This document shows, piece after piece, positions 43,588 to 52,137 of a stretch of 64,000 nt of DNA. Each line of letters starts with the position of its first letter. Positions within the stretch are counted from its first letter, which is position 1. Below the pieces are notes generated by a model. The model had not been told where the DNA came from. It was given only the letters and a program-made list of their open reading frames with translations, and did not search any database. The translations under genes and the position numbers were made by a program. The DNA is from CATQHP01 sp965205595 (GTDB lineage Bacteria > Acidobacteriota > Terriglobia > Bryobacterales > UBA6623): the NCBI GenBank assembly GCA_965205595.1, contig CBDBHI010000030.1, positions 62,001 to 126,000 on the forward strand, written 5' to 3'.

Positions 43588-44955
43588 ATGGACCCATCCA
43601 CCGCGGTTGCAACCGACCCGCTATTGACTCTTGGAGCTTTTCTGGGTGTCATCACAATCCTTCTGATTCTCATTGCTAAGTGGCGTTGGCACGTGTTTCT
43701 GGCGCTGCTGGCGCCGCTGCTTCTATTCGGCGTAATTCCCGGGGTCCAACAAAACAACTTTATCCAGGCATTCGAGAGAGGCTTTGGCAAGACCCTTGGA
43801 TCGATCGGCGTAGTCATTGTTCTCGGTTCGATCATGGCTGAGGCGCTACGTCACACCGGCGCTATTCAAACGATTACCCGGTCGATGGTGCGGGCGGTTG
43901 GCTCGAAGCGCATGCCGCTGGCGCTTACTCTGACTGGATTTGTTTTGGGCGTCGCCATCTTTTCAGATGTGGCGTATGTCATTCTGAATCCCCTTGTCCA
44001 TTCGGCGGCCAAGATGATGGGCGTCTCGATTGGCGTCATGTCAATCGGTCTGGTCGGCTCGTTGCAGCTCACGCACGCCATCGTGCCGCCCACGCCGGGA
44101 CCACTTGCAGCCGCGGCGCTGTTAGGAGCCGACATTGGAAAGACGATTATTTTCGGCAGCTTGGCTTGCCTTTCAGGCTCGATCGCCGGATGGATTTGGG
44201 GTCAGTACATTGTTGGGCCGCGAATCAAAACGCTGCCGTCAGACGAGTACGCGGGCTCGAATTTTATGGACGATGGCTCGCAAGGTGGGTTGCCGGGGGC
44301 GCTGAATTCTTACGCCCCGATTATTGTCCCTATCCTGTTGATTTCAGCCCAGAGTATCTCGCGTCTCTTTCTCGACGAAGGCCACGTGGTCCGCGCGGGC
44401 TTAGCTTACATTGGTTGGCCGGTGGTGGCACTCAGTGTCGGTGTGTGGCTGGCCTACCGCAATATCCGGACACCCGAACACAGGAAAGACGCAAAGGGCG
44501 CCTGGGTGGAAGAGGGGCTCAGGGTCTCGGCGATGATCCTCGTGGTGACCGGCCTGGGTGGGTCGTTAAGTGAGATTCTCAAGGCAACGCCCGCAGTCGA
44601 ATTTATCAGCGGCATATTCAGCGAGTACGGACTTCCGGCGATTTTGTTGCCATTTGTAATTGGCGTTATCGGTAACTTGATCACGGGCTCGACAACCGTT
44701 GGCGTCATTACCGCGGCGTCTCTTGTTGCGCCCATGCTTGGGAATCTTGAGCTATCCCCGGAAGCGGCAATGCTTGCCGGCGCTAGCGGATCAGTGATCA
44801 TCAAATACGTGAACTCAAGCTATTTCTGGGTCTGCACGTCGCTAACTCGCATGCCGGTGAATGAAGCAATTTTAAGCTACGGTGGAGCCACGCTGGTGGG
44901 TGGGCTTGCGTCTTTCTCTACGGTCTGCGCGATGTGGGGTGCTGGGGTTATCTGA
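43588..44955 (+). CDS. GntP-family gluconate-type permease
   Basis: This 455-residue membrane protein has about 12-14 helices. It shows family segments RWRWHVFLALLAPLLLFGV-like, FERGFGKTLGSIGVVIVLGS, GFVLGVAIFSDVAYVILNPL, THAIVPPTPGPLAAAALLGA and ITGSTTVGVITAASLVAPML. GntP proteins take up gluconate or related sugar acids with protons. No gluconate kinase is adjacent, so the substrate is open. A TAGCCCG-type repeat begins 7 bp after the stop. Confidence 0.9.
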   Translation: MDPSTAVATDPLLTLGAFLGVITILLILIAKWRWHVFLALLAPLLLFGVIPGVQQNNFIQAFERGFGKTLGSIGVVIVLGSIMAEALRHTGAIQTITRSMVRAVGSKRMPLALTLTGFVLGVAIFSDVAYVILNPLVHSAAKMMGVSIGVMSIGLVGSLQLTHAIVPPTPGPLAAAALLGADIGKTIIFGSLACLSGSIAGWIWGQYIVGPRIKTLPSDEYAGSNFMDDGSQGGLPGALNSYAPIIVPILLISAQSISRLFLDEGHVVRAGLAYIGWPVVALSVGVWLAYRNIRTPEHRKDAKGAWVEEGLRVSAMILVVTGLGGSLSEILKATPAVEFISGIFSEYGLPAILLPFVIGVIGNLITGSTTVGVITAASLVAPMLGNLELSPEAAMLAGASGSVIIKYVNSSYFWVCTSLTRMPVNEAILSYGGATLVGGLASFSTVCAMWGAGVI

Positions 44956-44962
44956 CCGCAAC

Positions 44963-44981
44963 TAGCCCGCGTTTCTCACCA
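44963..44981 (+). repeat. Solo TAGCCCG repeat end
   Basis: TAGCCCGCGTTTCTCACCA differs by one base from the first 19 bp of the MITE-like element at 20222. No matching inverted end was found downstream within the next few hundred bases, so this is a single end. Confidence 0.5.
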
Positions 44982-45043
44982 CCTGACGGCGAAAGGAAGC
45001 GATGGGTCGCGCACGCGAGTTGCTCGGCTGTGAGTAGAATCGT

Positions 45044-45790
45044 GTGTTGAGTTGGCTACGCGAAAAGTTTAGTCACGCCCGCTCGGTGTGCTGGATGATT
45101 CCCATGCTGATCGTGTCGACGACGGTGATGGGAATTCTGTCGCTGATCTCGTCGTTCTTCGACAGCATGGGGGTGCTGCAGCACAAGATCGCGAGCGCTT
45201 GGGGGCGCCAATTGCTGGCGCTGTTCTTGGTGGATATGCGGGTCATTGGGACGGAGAATCTCAATCCTGATCAACACTACGTGTTCGTTTCGAATCACTT
45301 TAGTCTGATCGACACGCCGGTGATGTTCGGCTCGATGCCGCGACCGTTTCGAATTCTGGCAAGGCACGGGCTCTGGAAAATTCCGTTTATCGGCTGGCAC
45401 CTGAATCGGGCCGGGCACTTACCCGTGAATCGCGAGGATGCCCGCGAGGCGGTCCGAAACATCGCAGCGGCAGCCGAGAAGATTCAGAGTGGCTACTCGA
45501 TTTTGCTTTTCCCGCAGGGCGGTCGGACCCGCGGTGAAACGATGCGGCCGTTCAAGCCAGGGGCTGCCTATATTGCGATTCAGGCGGGCGTGCCGATTGT
45601 GCCGATGGCGTTGGTGGGCACGCGCAAGATTCTGTCGCCGGGTTCGACGCACCTGCGCCCCGGGATCGCTGAGTTGCGAATCGGAGCGCCGGTGTCAACC
45701 GAGGGTCTCCACCGACGGGACGGAAAGAAGTTGATTCAGGAAATTAGGGAAACGATTGGTCGGATGTCGGAGGCGCCAATCGAGGCGTAG
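45044..45790 (+). CDS. plsC: Lysophospholipid (1-acylglycerol-3-phosphate) acyltransferase
   Basis: This 248-residue protein from GTG 45044 has an N-terminal membrane segment (WMIPMLIVSTTVMGILSLIS). The catalytic block FVSNHFSLIDTPVMFGSMPR carries the H-X4-D motif, and LLFPQGGRTRGETMRPFKPG replaces the usual FPEGTRS. VPIVPMALVGTRKIL is motif IV. It should acylate lysophosphatidic acid at the inner membrane. The Glu-to-Gln change in FPEG is uncommon but seen in the wider family. A DUF-type acyltransferase of other lipids is possible. Confidence 0.85.
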   Translation: MLSWLREKFSHARSVCWMIPMLIVSTTVMGILSLISSFFDSMGVLQHKIASAWGRQLLALFLVDMRVIGTENLNPDQHYVFVSNHFSLIDTPVMFGSMPRPFRILARHGLWKIPFIGWHLNRAGHLPVNREDAREAVRNIAAAAEKIQSGYSILLFPQGGRTRGETMRPFKPGAAYIAIQAGVPIVPMALVGTRKILSPGSTHLRPGIAELRIGAPVSTEGLHRRDGKKLIQEIRETIGRMSEAPIEA

Positions 45791-45844
45791 TGTTGGCCCG
45801 GGCGCAAGACCCGGCGACACACCGACCGCGAGGTTTTCAGGCAC

Positions 45845-46585
45845 CTATTGGCGCGCTTGGCGATAGAGATAGATCACGCCGCCTAGAGCTTCACCGAGTT
45901 GTTTTGGGCTGTGGTTTCCCACGCTTGCGACGCCCTCGTTGTGACAGGCCACGCAGTCGTTTGATGAGGCGCGGACAACTCTAGCGGACACTCCCCAGTC
46001 GTCAATTTCACGATCGAGTTTTGACGCTCCGCCGCGAAAGGCATTCATAGCGTCACGAGCAAATGGGTAGACCGATTTCCATGAAGGTACGCCGGCGCGC
46101 TGACTAGTCGGACTGGTCTCGGGCGACGGGGTCTCCAGCACCCGCATGTGCGGCATCCCGTTCGAAGAGAGATGCGTGCCCGTCGTGATCCGGGCCGGGC
46201 CCTTGAGTGCACGGTGGGCCATCTCGCTAGCGTCCTTGACCCGCACGGAGTCGCCAAAAACATAAAGCCCAAGCATCCAGTTGGCGGATTCTAGTCTGGA
46301 GATGATTGCGGCTTCACGTTTGGACTCGGGCAGAAAATCGCTCACGCGTGTGAACGGCTCGTTCCGACGCCACCGGCGAAAATGGGTCCCTAGAACATTG
46401 AAGGTTATGAGGCGGCTGAGGCCGAACGTTCGGGTATCGCGAAACCGTTCTTGAATGCAGGAGTCGAACTCCTCGAGCTCCGGTACCGTTTCGTGGGCGA
46501 GTCGGGGTATTCGGGCCGTGACGACGCCAGCCGCGACGATGACGAGCAGGGCTGGTGCGATCGTTGTTGATATTCGGTAGCGCAT
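45845..46585 (-). CDS. Secreted single-haem c-type protein
   Basis: I start at ATG 46583-46585 (MRYRISTTIAPALLVIVAAG), because it gives a signal peptide; the longer frame overlaps the divergent kinase region. The 246-residue protein has one haem motif NDCVACHNEGVASVGNHSPK near residue 210 and no other CXXCH. The middle part is helical with MHAL-like segments (LESANWMLGLYVFGDSVRVK). It may be an electron carrier of the periplasm. No close family is recognised. It is divergent from xylB with 109 bp between starts. Confidence 0.68.
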   Translation of the reverse strand: MRYRISTTIAPALLVIVAAGVVTARIPRLAHETVPELEEFDSCIQERFRDTRTFGLSRLITFNVLGTHFRRWRRNEPFTRVSDFLPESKREAAIISRLESANWMLGLYVFGDSVRVKDASEMAHRALKGPARITTGTHLSSNGMPHMRVLETPSPETSPTSQRAGVPSWKSVYPFARDAMNAFRGGASKLDREIDDWGVSARVVRASSNDCVACHNEGVASVGNHSPKQLGEALGGVIYLYRQARQ

Positions 46586-46694
46586 GGTTTTCAATCCTAT
46601 CCGAGATGGACGTCGGGATGAACAAACGGTTAGTGCCGGCCAAGGATTGCCGCCAAGTTCGGGGCTGATTGCCTCGTACAATTGAAAGACCACA

Positions 46695-48212
46695 ATGAAA
46701 TATTGGCTTGGAATCGACGTTGGGACCGGCGGCTCACGAGCGCTCCTCGTTACCGCTGAAGGTGAGGTCGCGGCGGGTGTCACCGCAGCTCACGAGGACA
46801 TCATCATGCACCAGGCACTGTGGGCCGAGCAGCGCCCGGAGAACTGGTGGGACGCGGCCCGCGAGGCGATTCGCGGAGTTCTGGCGAAGGCCGGTGCGAG
46901 CGGCGATGACGTCGCGGGGGTCGGCCTGTCCGGGCAGATGCATGGACTGACACTGCTCGATTCGGACGATAACGTGATCCGGCCGGCACTCATCTGGTGT
47001 GACCAGCGCAGCCAAGAACAGGTCGATTGGATCAACTCGACCGCTGGTGCGGACATGGTTCTAGAGCAGACCGCGAATCCAGTGTTGACCGGGTTCACAG
47101 CTCCGAAACTACTCTGGGTTCGCGATCATGACCCAGCGAGTTACGAGCGAGTTCGGCGCGTTCTGCTGCCGAAGGATTATATTCGCTTTTGCCTAACCGG
47201 CGAGTACGCTAGTGAGGTTTCCGACGCCTCGGGCACGGCGCTATTCGATGTGGTGAACCGCCGTTGGGCTACGCCTCTGATCGAAAAATTGGGGATCGAT
47301 GCGTCAACGCTGCCTACCGTCGTCGAATCGGCCGAACAGACGGGGACAATTAGCGCCGTGGCGGCGGCGCTGACCGGCCTCAAAGCCGGAACGCCAGTCG
47401 TGGGTGGAGCGGGCGATCAGGCGGCTAGCGCTGTTGGCAACGGCATTGTTGAGACGGGCATGGTTTCATGCACGATCGGAACCTCGGGCGTCGTGTTTTC
47501 GCATCTTGATAGGCCTGCGTATGATCCCGAGGGCCGGGTCCACACGTTTTGCCACGCCGTGCCGGGCAAGTGGCACATCATGGGCGTGACGCAGGGCGCC
47601 GGATTGAGCTTGCAGTGGTTCCGCAACAACCTCGGCGAGGACTTTGTCGCGCGCGCTGAGGCCGAAGGTGGCGACGCCTACGACCTGATGACGGCCGAGG
47701 CCGCAAACGCCCCGGCTGGTTGCGAGGGCTTGCAGTGGCTGCCGTATCTGATGGGCGAGCGCACGCCGCATCTCGATGCGCTGGCGCGGGGCGGCTGGGT
47801 CGGCGTCACAGCCACGCACACCCGAGCGCACTTGATTCGCTCGATGATCGAGGGCGTCACATTCAGCTTGAAAGATTGTCTGGGAATTATCGAGTCGCTG
47901 GGCGCGGATGTTTCCGTCGTGCGCGCTTCGGGCGGGGGGGCCAAATCAGACTTCTGGCGCGGCATCTTGGCCGGAGCATTTAACAGGCCCATCGCGACTT
48001 TACAGACGCAAGAAGGTTCGGCATACGGCGTGGCGCTGCTGGCGATGGTCGGGACCGGCGAGTATCGATCGGTGGAGGAAACATGCCATGCCGTTATTCG
48101 CGAGCGGGACCGCTTGGCGCCAGACTTGGACTTGGTGGCCGGCTACGAAAAGACATATTCGATTTTTCGGGAGCTTTATCCAGCACTCAGGGGCTCGTTT
48201 CAGGCGATGTAG
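46695..48212 (+). CDS. xylB: Xylulokinase (FGGY family)
   Basis: This 505-residue sugar kinase begins MKYWLGIDVGTGGSRALLVT (ATP phosphate loop). GLSGQMHGLTLLDSDDNVIR is the xylulokinase sugar-binding signature, and FCLTGEYASEVSDASGTALF, VGGAGDQAASAVGNGIV and VRASGGGAKSDFWRGILAGA (adenosine motif) follow. It phosphorylates D-xylulose to feed the pentose phosphate path. No xylose isomerase is adjacent. Confidence 0.93.
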   Translation: MKYWLGIDVGTGGSRALLVTAEGEVAAGVTAAHEDIIMHQALWAEQRPENWWDAAREAIRGVLAKAGASGDDVAGVGLSGQMHGLTLLDSDDNVIRPALIWCDQRSQEQVDWINSTAGADMVLEQTANPVLTGFTAPKLLWVRDHDPASYERVRRVLLPKDYIRFCLTGEYASEVSDASGTALFDVVNRRWATPLIEKLGIDASTLPTVVESAEQTGTISAVAAALTGLKAGTPVVGGAGDQAASAVGNGIVETGMVSCTIGTSGVVFSHLDRPAYDPEGRVHTFCHAVPGKWHIMGVTQGAGLSLQWFRNNLGEDFVARAEAEGGDAYDLMTAEAANAPAGCEGLQWLPYLMGERTPHLDALARGGWVGVTATHTRAHLIRSMIEGVTFSLKDCLGIIESLGADVSVVRASGGGAKSDFWRGILAGAFNRPIATLQTQEGSAYGVALLAMVGTGEYRSVEETCHAVIRERDRLAPDLDLVAGYEKTYSIFRELYPALRGSFQAM

Positions 48213-48264
48213 CTCGCTGCGGCTTCGTACGCAATTCCGTACGGCTGTCCGCTAACATGAGTTC

Positions 48265-48513
48265 TTGCCGCGGAGAGTACTGACGGTGAGTGATGCTCGG
48301 GCATGCTTAAATGGCTTGGTCGACGAAACGGCGGAGTCACATGAACCGATTTTGATTACAGGGAAGAGGTCTAACGCCGTGCTTGTCTCCGAAGACGACT
48401 GGCGCTCGATCCAAGAGACCCTGTATCTGCTATCCATTCCCGGCATGCGAGAGTCGATTCGCGAAGGCGCGGCGGAGCCACTCGGCGAATGCTCGGACGA
48501 CCTTGCCTGGTGA
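48265..48513 (+). CDS. Phd/YefM-type antitoxin
   Basis: This 82-residue protein has the Phd/YefM start RVLTVSDARACLNGLVDETA, the middle motif EPILITGKRSNAVLVSEDDW and a C-terminal toxin-binding tail. The start at TTG 48265 is preferred, since GTG 48286 would drop the first beta strand. Its stop TGA overlaps the GTG start of the toxin. It should bind DNA at its own promoter and neutralise the toxin. Confidence 0.82.
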   Translation: MPRRVLTVSDARACLNGLVDETAESHEPILITGKRSNAVLVSEDDWRSIQETLYLLSIPGMRESIREGAAEPLGECSDDLAW

Positions 48514-48758
48514 GTTGGCGGGTTGCCTTCACAAAACAGGCTCAGCGCGACGCCAAGTACATAGCGCGGGCTGGACTGAAAGCTAAAGCCCAGTCGCTGA
48601 TTACAGTCCTTACCGAGGACCCTTACAAGAGTACCCCGCCATTCGAGAAACTCCGGGGTGATTTACAGGGGCTATATTCGCGGCGAATCAACATCCAACA
48701 TCGACTCGCATACGCGATTCTTGATGGCGAGAAGACCGTCAAGGTACTGCGGATGTAG
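48510..48758 (+). CDS. Txe/YoeB-type toxin (mRNA interferase)
   Basis: From GTG 48510 the 82-residue protein reads VSWRVAFTKQAQRDAKYIAR, then FEKLRGDLQGLYSRRINIQH and RLAYAILDGEKTVKVLRM. These match the YoeB/Txe RelE-like fold (GDLxGxYSRRI, HRL). The GTGA overlap with the antitoxin stop couples the two. A ribosome-dependent mRNA cleavage role is expected by family. Confidence 0.85.
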   Translation: MSWRVAFTKQAQRDAKYIARAGLKAKAQSLITVLTEDPYKSTPPFEKLRGDLQGLYSRRINIQHRLAYAILDGEKTVKVLRM

Positions 48759-48803
48759 ACCCACTACGAGTGAAGCGCTTATCGGCGACGGCGTCGCCGA
48801 AAC

Positions 48804-51311
48804 CTAGAACGAATAGAGCAGCGTGCCCTCGGCGACGGCTACGCCGCCTTCGGCGCCCTCGGGAGTTTCGCCCTCGGCGCCTTCGTCCGCTCCTGCTTCT
48901 TCGGGGCGCTCGATGGGCCGATAGTAGATACCGTCGGCGCCGCGGTAGATTTCAAGCTCGGCGGGCCTCGGCAACTGTCCTTGTATCAACGCTTCCGACA
49001 GCGGGTCTTCGATGAAGCGCTGCAGTGCTCTGCGCAGGGGACGCGCACCGTAGCTGCGGTCGTCTAGCGTTTCGTCGAGAATGTACTGCGCGGCGTCGTC
49101 GTTTAGCTTGATCTGGATTTCCTTGCGAATAAGATTCTTGTTGATCTGGCCAACCAGCATTTGCACGATCTCGCGGAGGTTCTCGTCGGTCAGCGAACCG
49201 AATATGATGGTCTCGTCGATGCGATTGAGGAATTCCGGGTTAAAGGTGCGTTTGACTTCGGCCTGCACTTCTTGTTCGGCCTTCGTTTGGGTGAACTCGG
49301 TCGAGCTGCCCTGGAAGCCCATAGACGTTTTGTTCTGCAAATGCCGCGCGCCGATGTTCGACGTCATGATGATGATCGTGTTCTTGAAGTCGATCGTGTT
49401 GCCAAGTCCGTCTGTGAGCTGGCCATCCTCGAAGACTTGCAGCAAAATGCTGAACAGGTCCGAGTGCGCCTTCTCGATTTCGTCGAGCAGAATAATCGAA
49501 TACGGGTTGCGCTTTACGCGCTCGGTGAGCTGGCCGCCCTCTTCGTAGCCGACGTAACCCGGAGGTGAGCCGATCAGCTTCGAAACGGAGTGTTTCTCCA
49601 TAAACTCCGACATGTCGAAGCGGATCAGCGATTTCTCGCTGCCGAACAAACACTCGGCGAGAGCGCGAGCGACCTCGGTCTTGCCGACGCCCGTGGGCCC
49701 AAGAAACAAGAATGAGCCGGCCGGGCGGTTAATCGCTTTCAGCCCGGCGCGCGAACGACGAATGGCCCGCGCGAGCGCCGAGATTGCGCTTTCCTGGCTG
49801 ACGACGCGTTTGTGCAGCTCGTCCTCGATACGTAGGAGTTTGGCCAACTCCTCTTCCTTGATCGACGTCATCGGGACGCCGGTCCAGCGGGTGACAACAT
49901 CTTCGATGTCGTCTTTCGTGACCGTGGCGGTGGCCGTTTCGTCGACGTTGTACTTTTCGCGAAGTTGGCGTAGGTTTTCGCGTTCCTTGCGCTCTTCGTC
50001 GGAATAAAAGCGGGCCTTCTCGAACTCGTGGTTTGCGATCGCGTTTTCCATGCGATGCACGATGAACTTGATGCGCTTGTGGACGTCGGCGATTTCGTCG
50101 GGCATCGTGGTTTGGCGCAATTTGACGCGCGCGCCGGCTTCGTCGACCAGGTCGATCGCCTTGTCTGGAAGGAAGCGGTCGGGGATGTAGCGATTCGAGG
50201 TGTAGACGGCCGATTCGACGGCTTCATCGGTGTAGACGACGGCGTGAAATTTCTCGTAGCGCTCTTTGATCCCAAACAGGACCTGGACGGCCTCATCCTC
50301 CGTCGGAGGATTGATTTTCACCGCCTGGAAGCGGCGTTCGAGCGAGCGATCTTTTTCAATCGATTTGCGGAACTCGCCGGGCGTGGTCGCACCAATACAC
50401 TGGATCTCGCCACGCGAGAGGGCCGGCTTCAATATATTCGCCGCGTCGAGAGAACCTTCAGCCGATCCCGCTCCGACTAGCGTGTGCAGCTCGTCGATAA
50501 AAATGATGGAGTTTTGGTTTTCCATCAACTCTTTCATAATGGTTTTGAGGCGTTCCTCGAACTGCCCACGATATTTCGTACCGGCGACGATCAACGACAG
50601 GTCGAGCGACAAGATCCGCTTTTCAGCGAGAAACGATGGGACTTCGCCGTCGGCGATGCGCTGCGCTAGCCCTTCGACCAGCGCAGTTTTACCGACGCCG
50701 GGCTCACCGATGAGGACTGGGTTGTTCTTGGTTCGGCGGCAGAGAATCTGCACGATGCGCTCAAGTTCATCGTTTCGACCGATTAGCGGGTCGAGATTTG
50801 TGTCGACCGCTTCTTGTGTCAAATCGCGGCTGAATTCCGCGAGCATCGAGCTTTCCTTGGGGCGGCTCGAAAGAAGTTTTTCCGACTGCGAGCGTGCCAA
50901 CTCTTCGCGGATCGTCGAAAGCCTCAGGCCACGCTCGTGAAGAATCTCAGCGGCGAAGCACTTTTCTTCGCGCAGCAGTCCTAAGAGAAGATGCTCCGTG
51001 CCGATGTGCTTATGCGAGAGTCGCTCGGCTTCTTCAGCCGCGTAGGCGAGCACGCGCTTACACTCGTGACTCAAGGGTAAATCGACTGACGTTGAAACTT
51101 TCTCGCGAATCGTTGTGTGTGCTTCGATCTGTTTGCGGATCGATTCGACGGCGGCATGCGAACGTAGGAAGCGGTTCGCGAGAGCCTTGTCCTCGCGGAT
51201 AAGTCCGAGTAGTAGGTGTTCCGTTTCGATATAGGGGCTTCCAAATTGGCTGGCCTCATATCGGGCAAAGAAAATAACTCGGCGGGCTTTCTCTGTATAG
51301 CGTTCGAACAT
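48804..51311 (-). CDS. clpC: ClpC-type AAA+ unfoldase
   Basis: The protein has 835 residues with the full ClpC plan. An N-terminal double Clp-N domain (residues 1-140, MFERYTEKARRVIFFARYEA) is followed by the first AAA+ domain with IGEPGVGKTALVEGL. A middle UVR-like coiled coil (KRIKFIVHRMENAIANHEFE) precedes the second AAA+ domain with LGPTGVGKTEVARAL. The C-terminal domain is present, with an acidic tail rich in Glu/Gly/Ala (residues about 800-835). It should unfold proteins for ClpP. It stands alone, without ctsR or mcsA/B genes. Confidence 0.95.
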   Translation of the reverse strand: MFERYTEKARRVIFFARYEASQFGSPYIETEHLLLGLIREDKALANRFLRSHAAVESIRKQIEAHTTIREKVSTSVDLPLSHECKRVLAYAAEEAERLSHKHIGTEHLLLGLLREEKCFAAEILHERGLRLSTIREELARSQSEKLLSSRPKESSMLAEFSRDLTQEAVDTNLDPLIGRNDELERIVQILCRRTKNNPVLIGEPGVGKTALVEGLAQRIADGEVPSFLAEKRILSLDLSLIVAGTKYRGQFEERLKTIMKELMENQNSIIFIDELHTLVGAGSAEGSLDAANILKPALSRGEIQCIGATTPGEFRKSIEKDRSLERRFQAVKINPPTEDEAVQVLFGIKERYEKFHAVVYTDEAVESAVYTSNRYIPDRFLPDKAIDLVDEAGARVKLRQTTMPDEIADVHKRIKFIVHRMENAIANHEFEKARFYSDEERKERENLRQLREKYNVDETATATVTKDDIEDVVTRWTGVPMTSIKEEELAKLLRIEDELHKRVVSQESAISALARAIRRSRAGLKAINRPAGSFLFLGPTGVGKTEVARALAECLFGSEKSLIRFDMSEFMEKHSVSKLIGSPPGYVGYEEGGQLTERVKRNPYSIILLDEIEKAHSDLFSILLQVFEDGQLTDGLGNTIDFKNTIIIMTSNIGARHLQNKTSMGFQGSSTEFTQTKAEQEVQAEVKRTFNPEFLNRIDETIIFGSLTDENLREIVQMLVGQINKNLIRKEIQIKLNDDAAQYILDETLDDRSYGARPLRRALQRFIEDPLSEALIQGQLPRPAELEIYRGADGIYYRPIERPEEAGADEGAEGETPEGAEGGVAVAEGTLLYSF

Positions 51312-51504
51312 GACGGTTCCAGGCGCTTGTGGATGGCAGAGCCGCCCGCGCCCGCGATTGATGACTCATGATATCAGGCGCTGACGGTTACAGAGTAAGC
51401 CGATATGGCGCTGGACACCGTAAGGTCTATACTTCTATGCCGGCAATCCAACGGTCTACTGCCGCGCCGAAAGAGGGGTTTTGGCTTTGCGACGCGGGCA
51501 ACGT

Positions 51505-52071
51505 TTACGGAGCTAATTCCAACAATTCGGCCAGCGTGTACAGCGCGATGAACTCGCAACCTAGTGCCTCAATGGCTTCGCGGCCGCCTTGCTCACGGTC
51601 GACTACGCAAGCGGTGCCTAGCACGTTCATGCCCGCGCCTTTGGCTCGCTCGATAGCTGTGACCGTAGAGCCTCCCGTTGTGCAGACATCGTCTAGGATC
51701 ACGCAGTCGACGCCTTCGGTCTCGGCCAATCCCTCGAGGTACTGCTCGCGGCCATGTTTCTTCGATTCCTTGCGGATCAGAAAGCCGTTCATTTGGTAGC
51801 CGTATTCAAGGGACTCGCGAGCTAGGGCGCAGACCACGGGGTCGGCTCCCATTGTGAGGCCACCTACAGCTTTGGGTTGCCAGCCCTTCTTGCGAATTTC
51901 CTCGAGAAGGAGACGGCCGACTAGGGGCATCGCCTCGGCCCGCAACGTCGTCAGGCGGCAATCGACGTAGAGGTTGCTCTTCTTGCCCGAGGCAAGGGTG
52001 AAATCCCCTCGCATCACCGAATGCGTAATGAGGATCTCTTTGAGGCGGTCGCGGTAGTCAAGCCGGTTCAT
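51505..52071 (-). CDS. pyrE: Orotate phosphoribosyltransferase
   Basis: This 188-residue protein joins orotate and PRPP to make OMP. LASGKKSNLYVDCRLTTLRA is the N-terminal substrate region, and VDCVILDDVCTTGGSTVTAI is the PRPP-binding motif. VKDVLG-type IGARSA elements are not visible, but the size and signature fit PyrE. No other pyrimidine gene is adjacent. Confidence 0.93.
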   Translation of the reverse strand: MNRLDYRDRLKEILITHSVMRGDFTLASGKKSNLYVDCRLTTLRAEAMPLVGRLLLEEIRKKGWQPKAVGGLTMGADPVVCALARESLEYGYQMNGFLIRKESKKHGREQYLEGLAETEGVDCVILDDVCTTGGSTVTAIERAKGAGMNVLGTACVVDREQGGREAIEALGCEFIALYTLAELLELAP

Positions 52072-52137
52072 CGCCAGATTAGCTTGGCACGGTTGGCAGG
52101 CCGCTTGTCAACTGAACGGCGAGCAGTCTACCGACAG

